Assembly: GCA_014529385.2 (NCBI GenBank) | Contig: CM043964.1 | Span: 132,411,420-132,475,419, forward strand | Direction of reading: 5' to 3' | Length of the DNA stretch: 64,000 nucleotides | From: Adiantum capillus-veneris | Lineage: Eukaryota; Streptophyta; Polypodiopsida; Polypodiales; Pteridaceae | In this document: piece by piece, positions 11,919 through 21,049 of the stretch | Position numbering within the stretch: position 1 is the first letter of the stretch | Layout: every line of letters starts with the position of its first letter | Made by a program: the position numbers and the translations under genes | The notes under the pieces: generated by a model | The model's input: only the letters and a program-made list of their open reading frames with translations | What the model was told of the DNA's origin: nothing | Databases searched by the model: none

Positions 11919-13547
11919 ATGGAGAGCCAACGCCAAATGTCTGGATATCCTATTTTCTTTGGAGCGCCTGGAGAGGATGCAGAATTATTTTTAGCAAATT
12001 TCAAGATGTCTTGCCGTATCAAGAGGATAGTAACCGATCAAGAACATGTAGAAATGTTTGAGGTGGTCCTTAGGAAAGATGCTAGTACTTGGTTTGACTC
12101 TTTGCCTGAGGAAGTTAAGGGGAATTACACAGAAGTTTTGAATCGTTTTAAGAGATACTTCTTTGATCCCCAAAACACTCAAAAACTATGGCAAGACATT
12201 GTTTCTCATAAGCAAAAAGACTTAGATGACTACTACTTGTACAAGCAAGAGTTTCTACATCTTTGGGCTCTATGGATACGAAATGTTTCTAACCCTGGTG
12301 ATGGTGCAGAATTTTTAAAGAAGGAGAGGTTCATAGCCGGACTCTTTCCTGACCTTAAGGTAAAAGTTCAGGCGGGTGCACCTGCTACTTTTGATGCAGC
12401 GGAAACTAGGGCTGCTGAGAAATATAGGAAACTCAAGTGCTTAAGGGGAGAGGTTCCAATAGAAGGTCTTAGACCCAAAGGTAAGTCACAAGCATCAACA
12501 TCGAGGGAGCTTCCTGAGGTAACGGCGGAAGTAATTGAGAAGTTAAATGAATCTTTAAGCAGCCTGTCAATTCACCTGGCACAAGCTGTAGGTCCAAAGG
12601 GACAAGCAAAGAAGTCTGAAGAGCGAGATCCACGACCTAGGAGAGTCTTGCAATGTTGGAATTGCGGAGAGTCTGGACATGGGATGTATAATTGTCCTTG
12701 GCCCCGTGGAGAGCCAGGGAGACCTAACTTGAATTACCCAGTGATGAATGCAGGAGAAGGAGATGGTCAACAACCAAGGCTTCTACAAAGGCCAAATGGA
12801 CCAAGACCACCTCCACAAGGGGTAGAAGGAGTTCCACCTTTGCCAGATCCAAATGTGCATGTGGTAGAGGTGACAAATTCAAATGAGGTTGACATGGAAG
12901 CCAATGGCATTAAGCGTGGCCGAGGGAAAGGTAAAGAGAAAGAAGGAGTCACATCACAGAGTGACCATGGACAAGGCAAAAAGGCAAAGGAGACCAAGGA
13001 AACCAAGAGGACTCGACGTCGTATCAACCTCCAAGACTTCCCTCTTGGACATGGTATGGCTCCGTACAACTTGTTGGAAGACATGAGAGGTAAGGGTCCT
13101 GATATTTCATGGCCTCAATTTCTTGCATTATGTCCACAAGTAAGGAGGGATTTAACAAGGGCAGTTAGCACTAGGAGAAAGGTAAAAGAGAGTGTGCCTG
13201 TTGTAAAAATTGCACAAGCTGAAATGAATGAGGACATTACACCGGTGCTAGACTGTCACATCAAAGGAAGATTGGTTAGGAAAGGTCTAGTGGATGGGGG
13301 TGCACAAATTTGCATCATGACAGAGGGACTCATGCAAATACTAGGCATGCACATCCATGAGACACCTGAAATCAAAGTCAAGATGGCAAACAATAGCAAG
13401 GCTAGGTGTGTAGGGATTTGTAAAAATGTCTTTGTAGAGGCCTTTGGCATTAAGAAAGCGGTGGATTTTTATGTTATGTCGACCAAGGGAAGTGGTTATC
13501 CATTTATCCTAGGAAGACCATGGCTAATGAAAATGCGAGCTTTGTAG
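11919..13547 (+). CDS. Gag-protease, Tat-like element copy 1
   Basis: The 542-aa product starts at the first ATG after B2. The N-terminal ~200 residues are a Ty3/gypsy Gag core (capsid-like, with an LPEEVKGNY and FKRYFFDP region). A CCHC zinc knuckle, CWNCGESGHGMYNC, lies at about residues 246-259. A basic, Pro-rich linker (about 280-380) leads to a retroviral-type aspartic protease with active-site motif VDGGA (Asp near residue 459) and FILGRPW near the end. Gag forms the particle and protease processes the polyprotein. The frame ends in TAG at 13545-13547 but continues open in the same frame into the RT region. The same TAG is in copy 2. No other lesion is seen in this segment. Confidence 0.9.
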   Translation: MESQRQMSGYPIFFGAPGEDAELFLANFKMSCRIKRIVTDQEHVEMFEVVLRKDASTWFDSLPEEVKGNYTEVLNRFKRYFFDPQNTQKLWQDIVSHKQKDLDDYYLYKQEFLHLWALWIRNVSNPGDGAEFLKKERFIAGLFPDLKVKVQAGAPATFDAAETRAAEKYRKLKCLRGEVPIEGLRPKGKSQASTSRELPEVTAEVIEKLNESLSSLSIHLAQAVGPKGQAKKSEERDPRPRRVLQCWNCGESGHGMYNCPWPRGEPGRPNLNYPVMNAGEGDGQQPRLLQRPNGPRPPPQGVEGVPPLPDPNVHVVEVTNSNEVDMEANGIKRGRGKGKEKEGVTSQSDHGQGKKAKETKETKRTRRRINLQDFPLGHGMAPYNLLEDMRGKGPDISWPQFLALCPQVRRDLTRAVSTRRKVKESVPVVKIAQAEMNEDITPVLDCHIKGRLVRKGLVDGGAQICIMTEGLMQILGMHIHETPEIKVKMANNSKARCVGICKNVFVEAFGIKKAVDFYVMSTKGSGYPFILGRPWLMKMRAL

Positions 13548-13607
13548 GATTGGGAGAGTGGAAAGCTAATTTGCAGGAATGACAATCACAAGAAGGTTGT
13601 CTTTGAC

Positions 13608-14108
13608 ATGAAGGAGCAACGCCAAGAGGAGCTCCATGAAGAATCATCTCGAAGTGAGACGGAAGAAGATTGGACTGAAAACACTTCAGAAGAAGAAAGT
13701 AGCGGCAACATTACTGAAGAGGAGTCCTCCATTGAAGTCATGGGGGTAAGGTTTAAGCCAAACAACCAGGAGACCTCTTCTCGAGGTTTGGAAGAGGTAG
13801 GTTCCCAAGAGAACCAAAAGGTGGAAGATGAAGGAATGCTGGAAGGTATGCTATCAACAACACTTACAAAGGATGAAAGAGAGGAGTTCAAATGTGTGCT
13901 AAGGAAATTTCCGAGGCTTTTTGCTAAAGACTACACCAATGTGCGTGGAGTAGATGTTGTTCAACACAAGATTGAGTTGAAGCCAGAGGCCACACCTAAG
14001 GCTCAAAAGCTACGAAGGCTAGGAGTCATTAAGGAGAAGGCTCTACTCAAGGAGGTAAGAAAGCTTCTAGTAGCAGGTTTCATTTATCCAGTGGAGAATT
14101 CAGAGTGA
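13608..14108 (+). CDS. Protease-RT linker, copy 1 (same frame as gag)
   Basis: This Glu/Ser-rich linker (EESSRSETEEDWTEN region) is followed by the N-terminal RT flank (KFPRLFAKDY, then a GFIYPVENSE segment). It is in the same frame as gag-protease and is open from 13548, so only one TAG separates them. It stops at TGA 14106-14108, where copy 2 and the family pattern suggest a Trp codon followed by a VSPVVV-type segment. Copy 1 therefore carries a single nonsense change at the start of RT. Confidence 0.8.
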   Translation: MKEQRQEELHEESSRSETEEDWTENTSEEESSGNITEEESSIEVMGVRFKPNNQETSSRGLEEVGSQENQKVEDEGMLEGMLSTTLTKDEREEFKCVLRKFPRLFAKDYTNVRGVDVVQHKIELKPEATPKAQKLRRLGVIKEKALLKEVRKLLVAGFIYPVENSE

Positions 14109-17100
14109 GTCTCTCCCGTTGTTGTCACTCCTAAGAAAAACGGCAAGTGGAGGGTGTGTGTGGATTATCGTCCACTTAATGAGGCAACAAAAAGAGATCA
14201 CTTTCCCCTCCCATTTCAGGATGAGATACTAAATGAAGTAGCTGGTCATGAGAAGTACACTGTGTGTGATGGCTACTCGGGTTACTTTCAAATAGGTATC
14301 GCATTGGAGGATCAATTGAAAACAACCTTTATCACTCCTTGGGGTTGTTATGCTTTTAGAGTCATGCCATTTGGCCTGACAAATGCTACTGCAACTTTCC
14401 AACGCTTCATGAACATGGTGTTTCAAGCATTCTTTGGAAAGTCCATTAGGGTTTTTATTGATGATTTTTGCATTTATAGCTCAAAATCATTGCATCTACA
14501 AAGGGTAGAAGAAGGTTTAAAGAAGCTCCATGACATGGGAGGTCAACTCAACCCCGACAAGTGTCACATAGATGAGGATGAAGTGATCTTGCTTGGTCAC
14601 AAGGTTTCCTATAAAGGCATTGAGGTGGATCCTTCAAAGGCAAAGGCTCTTATTGAGCTCCCCTCACCCAAGAATCTCAAAGAGGTCATATCATTCATTC
14701 AAAAAGTGAAGTATATGTCACGCTTTATTCACTTAGCTTCGGAGTTGCTTCATCCTTTGCAAAAGTTGACACAACAAGTAGAATTTGCATGGTCTGATGA
14801 GCTTGAAGAGTACTTTTGTAACATTAAAGCCATTTTGTCAGAGCTACCAACACTCATGCCTCCTTGTTGGGAGTACACATTCTTTGTTAGCTCTAGTGCT
14901 GGGAAAGAAACAATTGGTGCTGTGTTGCTACAACAAGATCCCCACAGTACAAGGATGCGACCCATCTACTTTGCTAGTAGGGTCATGAATGCTTTGGAGA
15001 GAGACTACACAGAAGCAGAACTCATGATGCTTTCTCTCATGTTTGCGGTGAGAAAGTTTAGATCCTACCTGCTACCAAAACCTTTTGTAATTCTCACTGC
15101 AGAAAATTTGTTCCCTTGGGTGTCATCTCAAATGAATCTTAGTACTAGGATCTCAAAGTGGATTATGGAGTTGCAAGAGTTTCAATACTCTTTCAAGGTA
15201 GAAGATAGTGTGCGTGCACAATTGGCAGAGATTCTCACTTATAGGGTGCACGAAAAGGAGATTAAGGTGCCTGAAGTAAAGACCCTACCATTGCCACCAC
15301 CAAAAAGTATTCCTAATGCTTTTACCTTGTTCTTTGATGGAGCTTTTCGTCGAGCCACAGGAAAAGCAGGGGGAGGGCTAGTGTTGCTCAACCCAAGTGG
15401 AGAGGTGGTCATGAAAGAGAAGTTCAATCTACCAAGTTCAGCTAGCAACAATGAAGCAGAATACGACACACTAATTCATGGTTTGAAGATGTGCATTGGC
15501 CAAGGGATACAACGTCTCATGGTAAAAGGAGATGCACTTCTCATTGTTAAACAGATTTTAGGCATTTGGGCATGCAAGAATGAAAGCTTAAGGACAAAAG
15601 TTCAGGCCATTCGTAGGCTATTTAATCAATTTGAGGAGGTGCAATTATATCATATTCCTAGGAAACAAAATGAAGATGCTGATTTACTTGCACAACAAGC
15701 CGTTGCATGTGTAAATAAAGAAGTGCAGGTCATCATGGTGGCGGCTGCTGTGAAGCAACCGAGGTACCAGGGATTGGCGTCATTGGCTCCCATCATTGGC
15801 TACATTTTGGAGGGTGAGTTTCCACCAGACTTCACAAAAGCTCAGAAGAGGAGACTCATGAAGAAGGCAAGTTTCTATCTCTTCCTAGAAGGCTCCCTCT
15901 ATCAAAGAGGGAAGGATCAAGTGTGTAGAAGAGTACCAACTATCGAGGAAATTCCAACCATTCTAAAAGGTTTGCATGAAGAGGCATGTGGTGGTCATTT
16001 TGCCCAAGAATCAACTGTGAAGAAGATTTTTCTTGTGGGGTATGTTTGGCCAAGCTTGCATGTGGATGTTCAACATTGGTGTAAAAGCTGTCACAATTGT
16101 CAGATAAATGGAAATAGAAGGTTGGTGCATGGCCCGAGGCAAATAGTGCTTGCAAATGGACCGTTTGAAAAGTGGGGCATTGATGCTATGGGTCCTCTGC
16201 CTAGGACAAAAAATGGTAAACTCTACATTCTAGTGGCTGTAGACTATATGACTAGGTGGGTGGAAGCTCAAAGTCTGGCAAGAGTGAATGAGAGGACAGT
16301 TAGCAAGTTTGTGTACGATCACATTTGTTGCAGATTTGGCACACCTTTGGAGATTGTTTCTGATAATGGTCCAGGGTTTAGGAAGGGCTTGCTCACAGAA
16401 GTCTGTGAAGTACTTCACATTCTACATCATCACAGTACACCCTACTATCCCCAATCAAATGGTTTGGTAGAAAAAGCTAATGGTGTCATTGCAGGCATCA
16501 TTAGAAAGATGGTGAAAAACAAGACAAAGTTGTGGGATGACTTCTTGGATGGTGCCTTGTGGGCGTATCGAACCACATATAGGGAAGCCACGGAGTTCAC
16601 ACCATTTCACTTGGTCTATGGTCAAGAGGCTTTACAGCCAATTGAACTAAACATTCCAACAATGCGACTTCATGGCAAATCAGCACAAGATGATCAAGAA
16701 GCATGGATGGATCGACTTGTTACCTTAGCTGAGCTTGAGTGGAAAAGAGAAGCAGCATACGAGTGCTACAAGAGGAAAGCTACGCAGGCAAAGGAGAAGC
16801 TTGACAAGAAACTAAAGGACAAAGGCATCAATGAAGGAGATCTGGTGCTAAGGTATGACAATCGACTCGATAATCGTTTTGATGCCAAGTTTGAAACTAG
16901 ATGGCAAGGGCCATACATAGTCAAGAAGGCTTTCAATTCAAGTTACTATCAGCTTATGGACTTGAATAGTAAAGAGCACTCCAGGAAAGTAAACGGGTAT
17001 CGCTTGAAGCCCTATTTGAGTCGCCTTCTACCAAAGGATCTACCAAAGATCTGTCAAAAGGCCACTGTCTCATGTAAGTATTGTTACATGAAGCATGAGT

Positions 17101-17198
17101 GTAACTCTAGCCAAAATTCCGAGGGGCCAAACAATGAAGATCTTGTCAAGGACTCTGAAGCACTCTCTTTGGAAAAGATGCTCTATGATGGTACATGA
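14109..17198 (+). CDS. RT-RNase H-aRNase H-integrase, copy 1
   Basis: The frame is open from 14109 in the gag frame. Domains in order: reverse transcriptase (VCVDYRPLN; PFGLTNATATFQ; catalytic FIDD at about 14454-14465); a first RNase H in which the usual catalytic Asp positions read Ser (FVSSSAGKE) and Ala (ILTAEN); a second, archaeal-type RNase H with DGA (15336), NNEAEY, KGDALL and NEDADLL acidic residues all present; then integrase with HHCC zinc (GLHEEACGGHF ... CHNC), DDE residues (GIDAMGP, VSDNGPGF, NGLVEKANG) and a C-terminal RWQGPY/NGYRLKPY region. No chromodomain. Two RNase H domains are characteristic of the plant Tat/Ogre lineage. After RT the frame is undamaged, ending 12 bp before the PPT. 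Confidence 0.92.
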   Translation, partial: VSPVVVTPKKNGKWRVCVDYRPLNEATKRDHFPLPFQDEILNEVAGHEKYTVCDGYSGYFQIGIALEDQLKTTFITPWGCYAFRVMPFGLTNATATFQRFMNMVFQAFFGKSIRVFIDDFCIYSSKSLHLQRVEEGLKKLHDMGGQLNPDKCHIDEDEVILLGHKVSYKGIEVDPSKAKALIELPSPKNLKEVISFIQKVKYMSRFIHLASELLHPLQKLTQQVEFAWSDELEEYFCNIKAILSELPTLMPPCWEYTFFVSSSAGKETIGAVLLQQDPHSTRMRPIYFASRVMNALERDYTEAELMMLSLMFAVRKFRSYLLPKPFVILTAENLFPWVSSQMNLSTRISKWIMELQEFQYSFKVEDSVRAQLAEILTYRVHEKEIKVPEVKTLPLPPPKSIPNAFTLFFDGAFRRATGKAGGGLVLLNPSGEVVMKEKFNLPSSASNNEAEYDTLIHGLKMCIGQGIQRLMVKGDALLIVKQILGIWACKNESLRTKVQAIRRLFNQFEEVQLYHIPRKQNEDADLLAQQAVACVNKEVQVIMVAAAVKQPRYQGLASLAPIIGYILEGEFPPDFTKAQKRRLMKKASFYLFLEGSLYQRGKDQVCRRVPTIEEIPTILKGLHEEACGGHFAQESTVKKIFLVGYVWPSLHVDVQHWCKSCHNCQINGNRRLVHGPRQIVLANGPFEKWGIDAMGPLPRTKNGKLYILVAVDYMTRWVEAQSLARVNERTVSKFVYDHICCRFGTPLEIVSDNGPGFRKGLLTEVCEVLHILHHHSTPYYPQSNGLVEKANGVIAGIIRKMVKNKTKLWDDFLDGALWAYRTTYREATEFTPFHLVYGQEALQPIELNIPTMRLHGKSAQDDQEAWMDRLVTLAELEWKREAAYECYKRKATQAKEKLDKKLKDKGINEGDLVLRYDNRLDNRFDAKFETRWQGPYIVKKAFNSSYYQLMDLNSKEHSRKVNGYRLKPYLSRLLPKDLPKICQKATVSCKYCYMKHECNSSQNSEGPNNEDLVKDSEALSLEKMLYDGT

Positions 17199-17210
17199 AT
17201 ATACCATCAT

Positions 17211-17226
17211 CCAGGGGGAGGGCTAA
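17211..17226 (+). promoter_or_regulatory. Polypurine tract, copy 1
   Basis: ccagggggagggctaa lies directly before the TG start of the central LTR. It primes plus-strand DNA synthesis and is identical in copy 2 (26840-26855). Confidence 0.85.
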
Positions 17227-19895
17227 TGATAGCCGTTTTTCGGCTCTTTGTAATTGCCACAGTGAGTTACCTCACCCTACCAAAATCACCCAAACACTGT
17301 GGCTATCCCTACCATTTCACTGTACATAGGCGTGCGTGAGTCATGGGACTTTTTCCATATCTTCTTAAAAAAACCCTCAATTAGCTAGTCATTGGGCTAG
17401 TTGAGCCCAAAAAAATAAAATAATAATAATAAAAAAATAAGTATATTATGGTCCATGCGTATGTAAATATTTCTTTGTATATAGGGCCTAAATAAAAGAT
17501 TTTTTCATAATTATTTTGATATTTATTTAAATATTTCTACCTAGGTGTGTGTTATTTATGCTCTGTACATTTCCTCACCATTACCACAATTTTTCTTACC
17601 ATTTTTCATACTCTTTATTCCATATAGAAATATTTTCATGTAAGCTTCTCTTATATTTGGTGTAACTCCACCCCAACAAAAATCCAAAAAAACTAGTTTT
17701 ATTTATGTGTATATTTTTTCACTATTGTGATTTTTCCCTTCCTTCATCTATTTTGTTTTTTTTTCTAAAAAATTAGAACACCAAAAATATTTATCTTTTA
17801 TGGTAGCCTCATAATGAGAGAGATTTCTTTTGACCCCTTTATATTTTTTCCACTTATATTATTTATATTTGACATGTACATATTTTTTAGACCCTTCAAT
17901 ATTTGATTTTCGTAGTTGTACTATTCACTTATATCATGATTTCAACAATATCTTCAATTATAGACCTACCAAATAAGGTCAAGGGTAGGTGGCATGCATA
18001 CATGCACTATGGAGGGCTCACTCTTGGAGGTATTCAAAAGAATCATCCAAAGAAGGACCCCACAAGGACCTTGTGCAGTGGAAAAAAACGATCGGTTTTG
18101 CTGAATTTTTAAAGTTCACTTGCTCTCCGAATTTCAAAAGGTGATACAAACAAAAGTTGTAGCTCGTGAGCTGAACTTTTGCCTCAAATTTTTTCATATT
18201 TTTTTGAGCTACGAGCTGTGAGCTATGATTTTATTAGTGGACCCCAGTTTTCCCATGCTATGCAGCCACACTCTCTCTTCCACTTTATCATTTTCCTCTT
18301 TCACACACACTTCTCCACTCATCATCCCCACCTCTCTCACCACTCCTCTCTGCACCCTACTCACCTTCTCCTCAACCTTGAAGAATAAGAGAAACCATGG
18401 TGAACTCATACCTCCTACACACAATTCCATTCCAAAATTGACCACCTAGTCTCATTTTTCCTCCTCCAAATTACCCATATCTATCAAAAAACCACAAAAT
18501 TCAGCCTCTTCTCTTAAAAGACAGCATCATGGTGGTTGATTACTCAGCTTCAATTACCTTGTCTCTCAAGGAAGGTCAAGAGTGGAGAAAAAATGTACCG
18601 TCAAAGCTAGTGGACCGTCAACAAGCGTCAAAATCGGCCCTACTCAAGACACTTGGAGCATCAACCTTGTAAGAAAGCCACCTTTTCTTACCTCTTAAGA
18701 GTTTTTTCTTCCTTATTTGTATCCTACATGGATACTCCCATTGTAAATATCCAATTCCATTTGTAAATTAATACTAACTCTACTAACACTAACCCACTAT
18801 GAAAAGTCCTATCACCTCCATTTCTCTCCTCTCTCTTTCCTCACCAACTTCTTGATAATTCCAAGCAAAAGAAATTAGATAAATTGCTGAAAATCTAACC
18901 CAACCATGGTTAGAGGAGTAACCCTAGCCTTCAAAATTGCTATAAAAGGAGGGTGTAGCTAGCACAAAAAGGGGGAGCCATAAGCAAGAGCACTATGCTA
19001 TAGCTTGAGAAGCCAAGCTCAACCTCTCTAGAAGGAGCTCTTGAGTGGAAGCTCATTGTCTTATGCATGTGCATGTGTTGTAATAGGGGATTAGCAAGGG
19101 AACTCTATGCCATTGTAAGAGAGAGAGTGATCATTCAATTGAGAGTAGGAAATCTATCATTTCTCCTACTAGTGTAAGCCCAACATTCGCTGAATCAAGG
19201 AGGGTGGATTTGGACTAAGCTTGGATACTTTGTCTCCCTTCCAACGTGAAGTAATGGACAACAATGATGCGTAAGTGTCTTGGTGTTTTTTGTTAAGTTC
19301 TTGATAGCTTGTCTCTGGTGTTGTCATCAATATAGCCATAAATCCCACATACTGTAAGAGGGCGACAGCGTGGAGAGGACTCCCCTGGCCTTAAGACAGT
19401 GATTGGGGTGGCTTTTCTTGTGATGTGTTGTGGTGAAATTTACGCAAGCTATGTTGAACAAGTACTAATCTCACTTTGATTTGTCATGACAGATTTGTAA
19501 GAAGGTATTAATGCAACAAGCACCCCCTCCCCCTTTCTCTCTCTTTCTTAAATATATAGTTGTGTTTGCTTGATCATTGCCGATACGTTTCAAAGCAGCC
19601 CGAGCACTATCTCTCTCTCTCTCTCTCTCTCTCGTGTTTTAGTGTGTGAGAGTATTCCATTGGTGTTAGGGTTAGTGTAAATTCCTTGCTTGTTTGTGGG
19701 TTGCTCTAACGATTCTCCTCTTTTGCGTCCTAGTTCGCTCTTAAACTAGGTGGTGCCCCTTGTGTAGTTGGGATTTGGCTATGGGTTTGTTGTTTTGGTT
19801 TGAGTTGTGTTGTGCCCCAGCCCCATTGAGCAGCACGGGAGCCTTGAAGGGTGTCTAGAGGCCACTCTTCTTGTTGCCCGCCCCGGACCGCCTCA
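17227..19895 (+). repeat. Central LTR of the Tat-like tandem (2669 bp)
   Basis: It starts tgatagccg after the polypurine tract and ends accgcctca before the primer-binding site, bounded by TG and CA. It matches 26856-29532 throughout. By eye I count roughly 15-20 substitutions plus small indels and a CT-repeat length difference, so divergence is below 1%. It acts as the 3' LTR of copy 1 and the 5' LTR of copy 2. A TATA box lies at 18941 and a (CT)12 tract at 19610-19633. No coding region is convincing within it. Confidence 0.92.
18941..18948 (+). promoter_or_regulatory. TATA box of central LTR
   Basis: TATAAAAG in a GC-richer context (ttgctataaaaggagggtg) sits about 1.7 kb into the LTR. It is the best core-promoter candidate, putting transcription start near 18970-18980. 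The same site is at 28570 in the right LTR. Confidence 0.65.
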
Positions 19896-19898
19896 AAT

Positions 19899-19916
19899 TG
19901 GTGCCCCCACTGAGGA
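19899..19916 (+). promoter_or_regulatory. Primer-binding site, Tat-like element
   Basis: tggtgcccccactgagga lies three bases after the LTR end. It resembles the TGGCGACTCCACTGGGGA-type site I recall for Ogre/Tat elements, with several differences. The exact tRNA is not assigned. Confidence 0.6.
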
Positions 19917-19969
19917 CGGCTTGTGTATTTTTGTGTAGAATCAACCTTTAGCATAGTCAAGTAGTTTGC

Positions 19970-20182
19970 ATGAATCACGAAGATTTGTACGATCCCTTCA
20001 TTCCCATTGCAAGGCAAAAGGTACACATAATTGTTAGTACTAAGTTGCAATTTCAACGTGTCATTCGTAGAATTTTAGGTCCTCTTAGGTTGGCCGAGAT
20101 AAACGCTTCAGTAAATCCTTTTATTTTGCCTCTCATTAGGTACGACCTTAGTTTGGACGTCTATATTTTTGTGTTATTTTAA
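19970..20182 (+). CDS. Leader ORF A1, 70 aa, unknown
   Basis: This is the first ATG ORF after the primer-binding site. The product is hydrophobic towards the C terminus (ILPLIRYDLSLDVYIFVLF) but lacks a clear membrane helix or signal peptide. It is a paralogue of the next ORF, A2: over the last 53 residues 23 are identical, with the shared pattern S.K..FQ ... G..R..EI.AS.NP.ILP.I.Y..S.DV..F.LF. It is absent from copy 1, which is truncated. No known family is recognised. Because the pair kept a patterned similarity while diverging to about 43% identity, it looks like a real protein family rather than chance ORFs. Confidence 0.55.
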   Translation: MNHEDLYDPFIPIARQKVHIIVSTKLQFQRVIRRILGPLRLAEINASVNPFILPLIRYDLSLDVYIFVLF

Positions 20183-20203
20183 GCATTAGGTCATGCATAG
20201 ACC

Positions 20204-20422
20204 ATGGATAATGGCCCAGGAATAGAGGTTTTCCCCTTCCATTTCACTCCACACATTAGAATAAACGTTGCAATTAGTAGAAAGATCCATTTTCAACAAC
20301 GAATGGTGTTCATGTTTGGTGCCCAAAGAGCAAGAGAAATTCTTGCATCACCAAACCCTGTCATTCTACCTTTCATCAACTACCACACTTCTTTTGATGT
20401 ACATGTGTTCATTTTATTTTAA
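20204..20422 (+). CDS. Leader ORF A2, 72 aa, unknown
   Basis: It starts at ATG in a good plant context (accATGG), 21 nt after the A1 stop, and is the tandem paralogue of A1. The conserved C-terminal half reads REILASPNPVILPFINY then DVHVFILF. No zinc, catalytic or membrane signature is seen. It lies 66 nt before the B1 ATG. Its role is unknown; position suggests a product made from the genomic or a spliced leader RNA. Confidence 0.55.
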   Translation: MDNGPGIEVFPFHFTPHIRINVAISRKIHFQQRMVFMFGAQRAREILASPNPVILPFINYHTSFDVHVFILF

Positions 20423-20488
20423 AATGAAGTGCGGCCCGACAAAATAGTGTGTGTTTGTTTTTTCTTTGTTGTTACAAGAAACAAAAAA

Positions 20489-20995
20489 ATGATCATTTGT
20501 TCTAACTGGGAATGTGTGTGCAGTGAAAGTTCAATCCTTAGAGATCTAGCTCTATTACCAATTGAGTTGCAGGAGCAAGTAGTAAGGCGTCTCCCTCATA
20601 ACAAGAGGGTGGTGAAGTTAAGACGGAAGGTCCTACGCGTGGATTCCATTTTCCTCTTGTTGTTGGGCACTAAGGAAGACCGCGCATTCATCCAACTAGT
20701 GTGTGCCCTAAGATTGGTAAATAGAGTGAAATTTGGCGTTTGGCGAGTGCATTTCACCATTGAGGAAGACTCTTCAGGAAACTTGCGGCCAGAGTTCATG
20801 CTTCATAGACTCACATTTGGTGAATTTTTCCCTCATTTGCGTCTTATTAATAGTCTTCCTTTCGCTTTCAACAAAGGAGATAGGGAGCTATCCAGAGCTT
20901 GTCTTAATAAAGAGAGCATAGAGAAGATTGCAAATTTGTATAAATTCTCATCCTTCTCTACCTTCTATGACACTTTGTTCATAGAGACATTGTAA
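20489..20995 (+). CDS. Leader ORF B1, 168 aa, unknown
   Basis: I chose ATG 20489; the frame is open further up to 20429 without another ATG. The product has the B-family pattern: VRRLPH, ED.AFIQ.VCAL, V.F..W.V, RLTFGEFFPHLRLIN.LPF.F. B2 just downstream is its paralogue (about one third identical over ~130 residues, with a short gap). The stop lies in a GTAAAT that is a good splice donor; splicing to 21050 would fuse B1 to B2. An F-box-like feel (LPxELxxxVxRRLP near the start) was considered but the remainder does not fit, so no function is claimed. Confidence 0.6.
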   Translation: MIICSNWECVCSESSILRDLALLPIELQEQVVRRLPHNKRVVKLRRKVLRVDSIFLLLLGTKEDRAFIQLVCALRLVNRVKFGVWRVHFTIEEDSSGNLRPEFMLHRLTFGEFFPHLRLINSLPFAFNKGDRELSRACLNKESIEKIANLYKFSSFSTFYDTLFIETL

Positions 20996-21049
20996 ATCTC
21001 TTTATGCTTTTGAATGATTTAACCATAATCCTAAGGAGTTTTTGTCCAG
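20992..21049 (+). other. Putative 58-nt intron between B1 and B2 (copy 2)
   Basis: The donor is att/GTAAAT, a branch-like tttaac lies mid-way, and the acceptor tract gtttttgtccag/G follows. Removing it deletes the B1 stop and gives 954 nt of uninterrupted reading (318 codons including stop) across B1 and B2. B2 has no ATG, which supports splicing. It is short for a plant intron, so an alternative is non-AUG initiation. Confidence 0.55.

Larger units (their letters stand above)
11098..17226 (+). mobile_element. Tat-like retrotransposon, copy 1, 5'-truncated
   Basis: This is the internal region of the same element as 19896-26855 at an offset of 9629-9631 bp, with about 99% identity by eye. Copy 1 lacks its 5' LTR, primer-binding site, ORFs A1 and A2 and about the first 80 codons of B1. 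Homology starts at the A-run/tttggcg junction (11098-11101), where Athila-like leader lies upstream. Its 3' side runs intact into the polypurine tract and the central LTR, which it shares with copy 2. Confidence 0.9.

Noticed and set aside
12567-13084. Antisense ORFs inside gag (and equivalents in copy 2)
   Set aside because: They are shadows of the gag frame, with no motifs, and are duplicated only because the element is.
18179-18449. Short ORFs within the LTRs at 18.2 and 27.8 kb
   Set aside because: Low-complexity Ser/His/Leu-rich frames without ATG context or motif; they lie in LTR U3 sequence.
20489-20995. B1 as an F-box protein
   Set aside because: The LPIELQEQVVRRLP segment is suggestive, but B2 lacks the pattern and the rest does not fit a known F-box architecture.
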